Translations under genes and position numbers: made by a program | Notes under the pieces: model-generated | What the model saw: only the letters and a program-made list of their open reading frames with translations | Told to the model about the DNA's origin: nothing | The model's database searches: none | Assembly (NCBI RefSeq): GCF_003851545.1 | Contig: NZ_BHVX01000023.1 | Coordinates: forward strand, 1-50,367 | DNA from: Ralstonia sp. SET104 | GTDB lineage: Bacteria; Pseudomonadota; Gammaproteobacteria; Burkholderiales; Burkholderiaceae | Direction: 5' to 3' | Length of the DNA stretch: 50,367 nt | In this document: positions 17,796-24,477 of the stretch, piece by piece | Layout of the letters: the number at the start of each line of letters is the position of its first letter | Numbering within the stretch: the first letter of the stretch is position 1

Positions 17796-17914
17796 TTGAT
17801 CCCGAATGGCGGCAGTTGCTGCTGCCAATTGCAGAAGCCATGCGCACACCCTGCTGCGAGCAAAGCACGCAATGTGGTGTCGCGCCTCTGAGAGTCAACA
17901 TTCGGGATCAATCA
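17793..17914. repeat. perfect 16-bp inverted repeat bracketing an intergenic region
   Basis: The left arm TGATTGATCCCGAATG (17793-17808) and the right arm CATTCGGGATCAATCA (17899-17914) are exact reverse complements, with 90 bp between. The left arm begins at the stop codon of one gene and the right arm ends on the A of the next gene's ATG. In RNA the arms could pair and cover the ribosome site (CGGGAT) of the downstream gene. A small mobile element with 16-bp ends is the alternative, though no target duplication is visible. Confidence 0.8.
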
Positions 17915-18420
17915 TGAAAGCTATCCAAGTTCTTTCCACTATTACCTTCGCCGCACTCAGTGCATCCGCCTTTGCAGGCCCGAACTGGGACGCCATCAAC
18001 AGCGCTCGCAAGGCTGCGCAACAACAACGGGTCGCGAGTGCGGGCGATGCGGCCGACCAAGCGGTGTGCGACCACTGCGCCATGATGGGGCAGATGTCCG
18101 CAACGGGAGACAAGATGCACGAGCAAATGATGCATCGGTCGGACGGCCAGCGGAGCAATGCGAATGCTGCGCTGTTCGGCGAGCGGGCAGCGATGCCCGC
18201 CGACTCTCGCACGGTTGCCGTCGTCCCGGGGATGAAAGCCGTTCCCGTGCGCGCTGGCGAAACGGTGCGCTTTGACTTCGGCTCAAGCTCAGCAACGTGG
18301 ACCTTTGCCGCGCGGCCGGGCAACTCCGCCGTCGAACTGAGCACGCTCTTTCCGGAGGTTCCTGCCGCCAAGGGCGTCTGGGCCTATCCCAACGGCTCCG
18401 GCCTGTACGCCGGCCACTAA
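17914..18420 (+). CDS. periplasmic protein: GPNWDAINSAR segment joined to a CzcE-like domain
   Basis: The 168-residue protein has a signal peptide (ending SAFA), then GPNWDAINSARKAAQ as in the product of 6347-6589, a middle region with CDHCAMMGQMS and several Met and His, and a C-terminal domain (about 100-168: TVAVVPGMKAVPVRAG, ATWTFAARPG) resembling CzcE, a copper-binding periplasmic protein of Cupriavidus. The order suggests a fusion of two small metal-handling proteins that are separate elsewhere. ATG 17914 is chosen because the signal peptide starts there; the frame is open further upstream. The ribosome site is weak and lies inside the inverted repeat 17899-17914. Confidence 0.68.
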   Translation: MKAIQVLSTITFAALSASAFAGPNWDAINSARKAAQQQRVASAGDAADQAVCDHCAMMGQMSATGDKMHEQMMHRSDGQRSNANAALFGERAAMPADSRTVAVVPGMKAVPVRAGETVRFDFGSSSATWTFAARPGNSAVELSTLFPEVPAAKGVWAYPNGSGLYAGH

Positions 18421-18435
18421 ATCAACTCGCGGTGA

Positions 18436-18467
18436 GCTCCCGGGGTCCTGGGAGCCGGCGCGTTTCG
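18436..18467 (+). terminator. adjacent hairpins after the CzcE-like gene
   Basis: GCTCCC (18436-18441) pairs with GGGAGC (18450-18455) around an 8-base loop. GGCGCG pairs with CGCGCC immediately after it (about 18457-18471). Neither is followed by a T-run. They are candidates for a transcript end or stabiliser between two cargo genes. Confidence 0.35.
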
Positions 18468-18552
18468 CGCCGCATTACTGGATATGAGAAATACGAGATC
18501 CTGAGCGATGGCGACGCCGCCCCACTCAGATCCGCACGATTGGAGAAAAATC

Positions 18553-18780
18553 ATGCAAACGATCAAGAAAATCATTCTCGCCAGCACGGTACTGGTGTCT
18601 CTTGGTGCAAACGCCGGTGTGGTGATGGCCGCGCAGACGGTAGACCCATACCATGATGGCGCGCACGTCGCGGACAAGCGCGATCTCTACACCGACGGCG
18701 CACGTTCGGTGAACGATCCGCGCGACCCGTACACCGATGGCGGCAACGCGCTCACCGCTCGAAACACATCAGCGGCCTGA
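18553..18780 (+). CDS. small exported protein with repeated D-x-Y-x-DG motif
   Basis: The 75-residue protein has a signal peptide (about 1-27, ending MAA) and a 48-residue mature part containing three copies of an acidic motif: DPYHDGA, DLYTDGA and DPYTDGG, spaced 13-15 residues apart. Repeated Asp and Tyr could bind metal, but I know of no characterised member. The start is supported by GGAG eight bases upstream. It belongs to the small-protein series downstream of the second CueR-type promoter. Confidence 0.68.
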   Translation: MQTIKKIILASTVLVSLGANAGVVMAAQTVDPYHDGAHVADKRDLYTDGARSVNDPRDPYTDGGNALTARNTSAA

Positions 18781-18809
18781 CGCTGCCCCGCCTCTTGCAT
18801 GGCAAAGAA

Positions 18810-18835
18810 GCCAGGGACGCCAAGGCGTTCCTGGC
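18810..18835 (+). terminator. strong hairpin after the D-x-Y repeat gene
   Basis: GCCAGGGACGCC (18810-18821) and GGCGTTCCTGGC (18824-18835) pair in 11 of 12 positions around a 2-base loop. The stem is long and GC-rich but lacks a T-run. It lies 30 bp after the stop codon and is the best terminator candidate in the small-protein series. Confidence 0.55.
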
Positions 18836-18879
18836 ATTCAGTCGAGCATCGATGCAAATCGCAATGCGTGTGACCAACC

Positions 18880-19080
18880 GTGAATAGAGCCCCAGTCTTC
18901 GATCTTCCACTCAATGTCATTGTGGCCATCTTGGTTGCCCTGGTGCTGACATTTTGTGCGATCTGTTTATTCGCTTGGTACCTGCGCCGACGATATGGCA
19001 CCGGTCATCACCGCGGACATGGCCGCGCGCCCCGTTCGCGCACGCGTTCTCGCAAGACCGTCAACCGCCGCCACAAGTAA
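18880..19080 (+). CDS. short single-helix membrane protein with basic tail (tentative)
   Basis: The 66-residue frame starts at GTG and encodes one clear membrane helix (about 12-34, with LNVIVAILVALVLTF) followed by a very basic tail (YLRRRYG, HHRGHGRAP, RTRSRK). That composition fits a genuine small membrane protein, but no ribosome site is visible and no family is recognised. It lies between the hairpin at 18810 and the second cusF-like gene, 43 bp before the latter. Confidence 0.4.
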   Translation: MNRAPVFDLPLNVIVAILVALVLTFCAICLFAWYLRRRYGTGHHRGHGRAPRSRTRSRKTVNRRHK

Positions 19081-19123
19081 GTGGATCTGTTTCCCAACCA
19101 CCTTCTCATGACGAGGTCCCACG

Positions 19124-19465
19124 ATGAAGTACGTTTCCGCTTTTGCATTCGCCATGATGCTGGCCTCGGCTCCCGCCGCCTTTGCAGCCACGCCGATGGA
19201 CGGCATGGACATGAAGCCGGCAAGCCAGGCCAAGCAAGCAGCACCCGAGCCCGTCGCGGCGGAGGTCCGGAAGATTTACCTCGATTCCGGACAGGTGACC
19301 CTCAAACACGGCCCGATCGACAACCTCGGCATGGACGCCATGACGATGCCCTTTGCCGTGAAGGACAAGGCGTCGCTGAAGAACTTCAAGGAAGGGGATA
19401 CGGTGTTGGCGACCTTTGACATGATCAACGGTCAGCCCACCGTGGTGGAGATGCGCCGGCGGTAA
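19124..19465 (+). CDS. second free-standing CusF-like copper chaperone
   Basis: The 113-residue protein closely resembles the one at 16780-17118: the signal peptide ends AFAA, then a MDGMDMKP linker, and a CusF barrel with LKHGPIDNLGMDAMTMPF. As in that copy, His and MTM are kept and the Trp is replaced by Met. The start ATG 19124 follows GAGG. The two copies have clearly diverged along their length, so this is not a recent duplication. It is the last cargo gene before the recombination module. Confidence 0.88.
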   Translation: MKYVSAFAFAMMLASAPAAFAATPMDGMDMKPASQAKQAAPEPVAAEVRKIYLDSGQVTLKHGPIDNLGMDAMTMPFAVKDKASLKNFKEGDTVLATFDMINGQPTVVEMRRR

Positions 19466-19548
19466 GCGTCACAGAGCAGCCCAGCATGCGATAGAGTCAT
19501 AAGGGGCAACAATGGAACACGCCCTTCATGACCAGCACGATAAGAAGC

Positions 19549-19576
19549 TGTCGCGCCCTACAATCGGGGCGCGACA
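19549..19576. other. putative core recombination site of the tyrosine recombinase
   Basis: TGTCGCGCCC (19549-19558) and GGGCGCGACA (19567-19576) are perfect 10-bp inverted repeats around an 8-bp spacer (tacaatcg). Two inverted arms with a 6-8 bp centre is the form of a tyrosine-recombinase core site, such as the resolution sites of Tn4430 and Tn4651-type transposons. It lies 18 bp before the recombinase start codon, so binding could also repress that gene. Confidence 0.6.
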
Positions 19577-19593
19577 ATCTCGAAATCGTATCC

Positions 19594-20916
19594 ATGCGAC
19601 CCGACATGGCTGATATTGACCGGTATATTGAGGCTGCCACCCGCGATCACACCCGGCGCAGCTATCAGTCCGCCATCCGCCATTTCGAGCGGGAATGGGG
19701 AGGCTTCCTGCCGGCGAGCGCCGACAGCATTGCGAGGTATTTGGCCGAGCACGCGCAGACGCTTTCCATCAATACGCTGCGTCAACGGTTGGCTGCGATC
19801 GCGCAATGGCATGTCTCGCAAGGCTTTCCCGACCCAACCCAAGCACCGCATGTTCGCAAGGTGCTCAAGGGCATCCAGGCACTGCACCCGGCTCAAGTGC
19901 GGCGGGCCAAGCCGTTGCAGCTCGCCCAACTGGAGCAGCTGGCAGGCTGGCTGGATATGCAGATTGCGGCCGCCTCGGTTGCGGGAAACATCCATCAACT
20001 ACAGGTCCACACCCGCAACAAAGCGCTGGTGCTGATCGGCTTCTGGCGCGGCTTCCGCTCGGACGAGCTGAGTCGGCTGCAGATCGAGCACATCACGGTC
20101 GAGCCTGGCCGGGGCATGACGATCTTCCTGCCGCGCACCAAGACGGACCGGAACCACGTCGGCACGACCCACAAGGCACCGGCGTTGTCGCGCCTGTGCC
20201 CGGTCGCGGCCTACGAAGCCTGGTTGGCAGCATCGGGCCTGACCGGTGGCCCCGTGTTCCGACGGATCGACCGCTGGGGCCGGATGGCTGATGACGGGCT
20301 GCAGGCCAGCAGCATCGTGCCGATGCTACGCTCGCTGTTTCGCGAGGCAGGCCTGCCGCAGGCGGACAGCTATAGCAGCCACTCGCTGCGGCGGGGCTTC
20401 GCGACCTGGGCCAATGGGAACCAGTGGGATCTCAAGATGTTGATGGAATACGTCGGCTGGAAGGACGTGCGCTCGGCCATGCGCTACATCGACGCGGCCG
20501 ACCCGTTCGCACAGCACAGGATCGAATCCGCACTGGCACCCCCCGCAGCGCCCGTGCCGCTCTCCACCGCCATACCGATGGCACCGCTGCCTGAGCGGCT
20601 TCCGGCGCTCCCACCCAAGCCAGTTGCCCAGACGCGGCTGATGGTGAATCTGTACATCGAGCGCAACAGCAAGTTCGTTCGCGGCATGTCCAAAGCGCGC
20701 CGATGGATCGAGCAGTTCTGCCTGTCCCAGTACCAAATGCGTGTCTTCGAGAAGCGGCGTCCCCGCTACGAAATCGTCATGCCTTTCGCTGGGGGCCCCG
20801 AACTGGAGAAGGCCATCGAGGAGCTCATCTCGGAGATGCACGAAAACGCGGACCTCTGCAATTGCTTTGTCGAGGTTACCTTGCACGATCCGCTGACCGA
20901 CACCTATTGGAGCTAG
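19594..20916 (+). CDS. transposon-borne tyrosine recombinase (TnpI/TnpS-like)
   Basis: The 440-residue recombinase has a SAM-like N-terminal domain (about 8-100) and a catalytic domain with the full set of residues: Arg155 (GFRSDEL), Lys183 (TKTD), His263 and Arg266 (HSLRR), Trp289 in the place of the second His (VGWKD), and the nucleophile Tyr298. Residues beyond about 330 form a Pro-rich linker and an extra alpha/beta domain that I do not recognise. In Tn3-family elements such enzymes resolve cointegrates. ATG 19594 is used; 19528 would place the core site inside the gene, and 19606 is also possible. It converges on tnpA with a 12-bp gap. Confidence 0.85.
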   Translation: MRPDMADIDRYIEAATRDHTRRSYQSAIRHFEREWGGFLPASADSIARYLAEHAQTLSINTLRQRLAAIAQWHVSQGFPDPTQAPHVRKVLKGIQALHPAQVRRAKPLQLAQLEQLAGWLDMQIAAASVAGNIHQLQVHTRNKALVLIGFWRGFRSDELSRLQIEHITVEPGRGMTIFLPRTKTDRNHVGTTHKAPALSRLCPVAAYEAWLAASGLTGGPVFRRIDRWGRMADDGLQASSIVPMLRSLFREAGLPQADSYSSHSLRRGFATWANGNQWDLKMLMEYVGWKDVRSAMRYIDAADPFAQHRIESALAPPAAPVPLSTAIPMAPLPERLPALPPKPVAQTRLMVNLYIERNSKFVRGMSKARRWIEQFCLSQYQMRVFEKRRPRYEIVMPFAGGPELEKAIEELISEMHENADLCNCFVEVTLHDPLTDTYWS

Positions 20917-20928
20917 CCGGACCGGTTC

Positions 20929-23862
20929 TCAGGTGCTGCTCGCACGCCGCCGAGGCGCCGTCTCGATCAGCGAATCCTGGTAGAGGTGGATCGGGAAGCT
21001 CAGGATGCCCCGGAAGTTCACGTGTGCGAAGTGCGCCGGCCCCATGCGGCGCAGCCAGTCATCGTCGATCCGTTGTCCCTTGCGCCGCCACGTATCCACC
21101 GTCGTTTGCATGCGCTCGGTATTCCACGCAATCACCAGATTTGTCAGCAGCGTGAGCGCCCCGGAAATCGCGATCATCTCGTCCTGGCGGCGGCCGCGAT
21201 CATGTTGGACCTTGCTCATATAGATCGCCCGCTGGAGCTGGTGCACGGATTCGCCCCGATTGAGGAGCGTGCGCAACTCCCGACGAAACTCGATGTTGCT
21301 GAAAAAGTCGCACAGGAATAGCGTGCGCAGCAGCTTGCCCAGATGGTCCGCTGCCCGGTGAATCGGGTCACCCTGGGCAGCACTGCCGAATCGTTGCAGC
21401 GCAACGATCGCGCTCACGCGCCCCGAGTGAATGGACGCCACCAGTCGCAGCAAACCATCCCAGCCGTCGCGGATCGCCTTGAGCGAGATGTCGAGCGAGA
21501 CAGCCCCCGCCAAACCGTCTGGCACCTGTAGGCCGCGCGGCAAGTACAGTTTGCGCTCCGACAGGTTGCGCAGCCAGGGGCAGAGGTCAAAGCCAAGCAG
21601 CTTGGCCATAGCCATCCCCACGTTCGTGTAGCCGTGGGTATCCACGGCGAGCCGCAGCAGCCCGCCGTCGGCGCGGGTCTCGTTGTGACGCATGACACCT
21701 TCAATCGCCACGCCGGTCTGACGCTCGTTGAGCACCATGGGCTGGTTGTAGACGATGCCATGTTGGTCCAGCACGTGCGTATAGATGCCGACGGCGTGCG
21801 TGCGCCGGCGGGGATCGGCGCGGGCGTAGAACAGGTGTGGGGACGTGTCCAGGCTCATTGAATCGCTGGAGGCGAGTTGGCCCGTTCCCCATAGGTCGGT
21901 GATCGCATGCGTGCGCTGGAACTCCACCACGCGCTCACTGGCGCGGCGTAGCCGCCCAGGCATTTCCAGGGCGCGCATCGCTGTGGAGACGTGCGCAGGG
22001 TCCAACTGCGGGATCATGGCCGCGACGCCCTTGGCATCCAGTTCGGTGCCGTGCGCGATCAGGGCCGCATAGAGGGAGATGAGTTCGTGTGCGTCCCGCG
22101 CCTTGCGCGCCAGCAGCACTTCGCTGAAATTTGTACGGGCATCCATCTCCAGGATCATGTCGGCAAACTGCGCGCTGCCGATGTCCTTGAAGAGCAGATC
22201 CCGGGTACGTTGGGGCGTGGTATCGGTTGTCTGCGCTTCCAGGGGCGACAAATGGAGGATGCCCTCCGCGTCGATCGTGAAGTGGCCAGCCTCACGTGCC
22301 TCGTTCAGCGCCGCAAGACCCGCCTTCAAATGCTCGGTCAGGCGATCAAGGTAGGTGCCAGCCTGGTTTGGCAAGCCGAGCGAGGACAGATGCCGGTCCC
22401 GGTCGGATTCCCACTGTGCCGGTGGAATCAGCAACTGGTCACGCTCCCGAAACGAAAGGCTGTGGTTGATCCACACCGTGCCGCGACGCAGCCCCTTGCG
22501 CAAGCTCATCACCGCAGAGGCCTCCAAGGCACGCAGCGCGCGTTGGCGGTCCTCGCCGTCAACCAGGTCGCGCCAACTGGCGCTCACCGGCACATTGCAG
22601 TCAGGCGGCAATTCCGTCATGCCCTGGTCGTGCAAACCGCCAATGAGATCGAGTTGGCGCATGGCCGGATCGCTACCGTGACTGGCAAACTCCAACGCCC
22701 GCAAGGGTGTCAGGAGATTGCGGATACGGTGGTGGTCCTCCGTAAGCGTTTCGCGCACGCTTGCGGCATGACTCGCCGGAGGCCGGCTGGATAGACCCTC
22801 AAGCAGCTTGCCGATATCTGCCAGCCGCTCCTCGGCCGAGCGGCGGGTATCGTTCACCAGCGCCTTGATCTCCACCAGTTGCTGCCGGTACTCGACCGCC
22901 GAGCGGGCTTGCTTCGTTGTGGTCTTGTTGTATGCCTGCCGGACCAAGTCTGAGATGCGGCGCCCACTTTGGTAGAGCATTGCGTCCGTTAACTCCAGCA
23001 AGGAGACGCGCAGGAAGAACACCAGTTCAATCGTTCGGGTAGACGCTTTGAGTTCGCGAACTTTGGCGGGGCGGCGGGCTTGGATACGCTGACCGTAGGC
23101 ACGCTGCTTCTCGATAGGGACCGCGTCAAATGTCCAGGTATGCGCGCCCAGGTCCTTCAAAAAGCTGATCTTGGCCAGCGTCTCGGACATGGTCGACGGG
23201 CTGTGGCGCGCGGGTGGGGTCTTGAGCCATTCCAGCACCGTCGTTCCCGAGGTGGCGTGCTGAGCAAACACCGCAGCCTCGGCCCGCATGATCTGCTCGG
23301 GCGAGACCACCACGTCGATCATCGCCAGCAAATCCCGCTCGATGCCAGCCCATATGGTGCGGGCAAGATCCTGCAGCGCACGCGTCGAAGGGATCAGAAT
23401 CCGACGCTCGTACAGCCAGTAGTGGGCGTGTTGAAGGAGTTCTTCAACGGTCAGCGATTCGGCGGCGTCCTGGCGTATCCAGGCTTCGAGGCCGGCCCAT
23501 TGCTCGTCATCGAGGCGTGTCAGGCCGAGGTATTGGAAGGCCCAGACCTGATGCTCATACAGCGTCGGATATCGCTGGTAAATGGTGCGTAGCGAGGCGA
23601 TCGTCGGCGTCTCGACGCCGAGCTTGTCGCCGATGTAGCGCAGCAACTGACGGGGAAGTGTGTTGAGTTGGTCCAGCGTACGGCCGCTGGCGCGCAGAAA
23701 GACCAACTGAATGGCGGCTCCGGGGCGTCCGGCGCGTCGAAACTTCTGGTTGATCGCTGCAACATCGCTAGCGGTCAGCGCGAAATAGTGCTCGACATCG
23801 AACTCCGACAACCGAGTGGGCAGGGAGTCCTTTCCCACATAGCGAAATTCCAAGCCCGGCAT
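20929..23862 (-). CDS. tnpA: Tn3-family transposase
   Basis: The 977-residue protein has the length and conserved blocks of Tn3-family DDE transposases, which move the element replicatively by joining its ends to a target with a 5-bp duplication. Recognisable are the N-terminal DUF4158-like part (FRYVGKDSLPTRLSEFDVEH), the catalytic region with YTHVLDQHG and AVDTHGYTNVGMAMAKLLG, and the C-terminal block with LRTLLNRGESVHQLQRAI holding the probable catalytic Glu. No frameshift is visible, so it may be active. The start ATG 23862 is 131 bp from the inner edge of the right terminal sequence. The gene reads inward from that end. Confidence 0.95.
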   Translation of the reverse strand: MPGLEFRYVGKDSLPTRLSEFDVEHYFALTASDVAAINQKFRRAGRPGAAIQLVFLRASGRTLDQLNTLPRQLLRYIGDKLGVETPTIASLRTIYQRYPTLYEHQVWAFQYLGLTRLDDEQWAGLEAWIRQDAAESLTVEELLQHAHYWLYERRILIPSTRALQDLARTIWAGIERDLLAMIDVVVSPEQIMRAEAAVFAQHATSGTTVLEWLKTPPARHSPSTMSETLAKISFLKDLGAHTWTFDAVPIEKQRAYGQRIQARRPAKVRELKASTRTIELVFFLRVSLLELTDAMLYQSGRRISDLVRQAYNKTTTKQARSAVEYRQQLVEIKALVNDTRRSAEERLADIGKLLEGLSSRPPASHAASVRETLTEDHHRIRNLLTPLRALEFASHGSDPAMRQLDLIGGLHDQGMTELPPDCNVPVSASWRDLVDGEDRQRALRALEASAVMSLRKGLRRGTVWINHSLSFRERDQLLIPPAQWESDRDRHLSSLGLPNQAGTYLDRLTEHLKAGLAALNEAREAGHFTIDAEGILHLSPLEAQTTDTTPQRTRDLLFKDIGSAQFADMILEMDARTNFSEVLLARKARDAHELISLYAALIAHGTELDAKGVAAMIPQLDPAHVSTAMRALEMPGRLRRASERVVEFQRTHAITDLWGTGQLASSDSMSLDTSPHLFYARADPRRRTHAVGIYTHVLDQHGIVYNQPMVLNERQTGVAIEGVMRHNETRADGGLLRLAVDTHGYTNVGMAMAKLLGFDLCPWLRNLSERKLYLPRGLQVPDGLAGAVSLDISLKAIRDGWDGLLRLVASIHSGRVSAIVALQRFGSAAQGDPIHRAADHLGKLLRTLFLCDFFSNIEFRRELRTLLNRGESVHQLQRAIYMSKVQHDRGRRQDEMIAISGALTLLTNLVIAWNTERMQTTVDTWRRKGQRIDDDWLRRMGPAHFAHVNFRGILSFPIHLYQDSLIETAPRRRASST

Positions 23863-23992
23863 CTTCTGCCCCCGTCAGGGTGGCGCGATCCGAAATCGCG
23901 GGCGGACATCGTACTCCCGAAGTCACTTGAGAGCAGCAGACAATTGTCGGAAAAGGCCTGGGAGCATTATGAATAAAGGCTCTGCGGGGAAA

Positions 23993-24026
23993 CCGTAAGA
24001 AAATGCACGAAAAGGACGATTACCCC
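23993..24026 (-). repeat. right terminal sequence of the Tn3-family transposon
   Basis: Read from 24026 inward the sequence begins GGGGTAATCG and continues with TTTTCGTGCA and TTTTCTTACGG, 34 bases in all. Tn3-family termini begin with GGGG, and IS1071-type ends share the TTTTC-GTGCA core. Bases 24027-24101 outside it translate in frame as a permease N-terminus, and the permease similarity stops exactly at 24027. No partner copy was found in the window. Confidence 0.7.
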
Positions 24027-24101
24027 AAAGCGGATGGCGAGATAGGTTGTGCCCCACACCACGTAGGTGATGAGCAGGCACAGCGCGATGAAGGGAGACA
24101 T
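24027..24101 (-). pseudogene. 5' stump of an EamA/DMT-family permease interrupted by the transposon
   Basis: From ATG 24101 the minus strand encodes 25 residues, MSPFIALCLLITYVVWGTTY followed by LAIRF. This is the first membrane helix of EamA (drug/metabolite) transporters, which typically read VIWGSTYLAIR here. Homology ends at codon 25, where the transposon end begins. The frame runs on into the transposon for about 14 residues to a stop, so at most a nonfunctional peptide is made. The rest of the gene should lie left of the transposon, outside the window. A GAGG ribosome site precedes the ATG. Confidence 0.8.
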
Positions 24102-24221
24102 GACGGGAGCCTCGGCGAGGAAGCCCCGATGCTACTCAAGACCGACTGATGCGCAAAACGAGTTTTGTTAGCGCTCGTTGTGAGCGGCGTTAGCAAGCAA
24201 GTGAAGTACGGCCAGCGCGGT

Positions 24222-24477
24222 GTTGTGAACATCGACTGTGCGGTCCGGAACGCCATTCGAGTGGTTCGTGAACCTCAAGCGGCGGGTCCGGAACCGCGCC
24301 TGCGGCGTTCCGGACTTCAATCATGGCGTTCGCAACGCCACACCATGGGGTTCAGAACCTCAACGGCGGTGTTCAGAACCGCATGCATGGCGTTTTGAAC
24401 CCGGCTCCCTGGTGTTCCGAACCTCAAGTGTGGGGTTCAGAACGCCAAGGCAGGCGTTCCAGACGCCAGCGGCTGGT
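24222..24477. repeat. phased array of about 12 degenerate 21-22-bp palindromic units
   Basis: Units with a core close to GTTC-N-GAAC start at 24222, 24243, 24264, 24286, 24307, 24328, 24350, 24371, 24392, 24414, 24435 and 24456. The intervals are 21, 21, 22 repeated, so three units take 64 bp and the mean is 21.3 bp. Examples of the core are GTTCAGAAC (24350, 24371, 24435), GTTCCGAAC (24414) and GTCCGGAAC (24243, 24286). The cores are usually followed by C-N-CA and preceded by GG-G. The array begins about 120 bp upstream of the interrupted permease and ends at the rhodanese stop codon. Weak reading frames cross it but show only the repeat, so I treat it as noncoding. Confidence 0.85.

Larger units (their letters stand above)
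1..24026. mobile_element. Tn3-family transposon with copper-resistance cargo (right part; left end outside window)
   Basis: The right boundary is supported by three observations. A Tn3-family transposase gene (20929-23862) reads inward from this end. A sequence starting GGGG, read from 24026 inward, resembles Tn3/IS1071-type termini in having a TTTTC-GTGCA core. The bases immediately outside encode the interrupted N-terminus of an EamA permease. The bases 24027-24031 (aaagc) are the expected place for a 5-bp target duplication. I found no matching left terminus, so the element probably extends beyond base 1 and exceeds 24 kb. Cargo: copper P-type ATPase, cueR, cusCBAF, several periplasmic copper-type proteins and an envelope redox set. 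Whether everything from base 1 belongs to one element, and not to nested ones, is inferred. Confidence 0.65.

Noticed and set aside
19502-19543. GGGG-to-TAAG stretch before the recombinase gene, resembling a Tn3-type inverted repeat.
   Set aside because: It has no similarity to the right end at 23993-24026 beyond GGGG, and a boundary here would separate the cargo from the transposition genes.
24020-24256. Minus-strand 78-codon frame over the permease stump and array.
   Set aside because: The permease similarity is in a different frame starting at 24101.
24222-24477. CRISPR array interpretation of the regular units.
   Set aside because: Units are only 21-22 bp in total with diverged cores and no distinct repeat and spacer parts; no cas gene is present.
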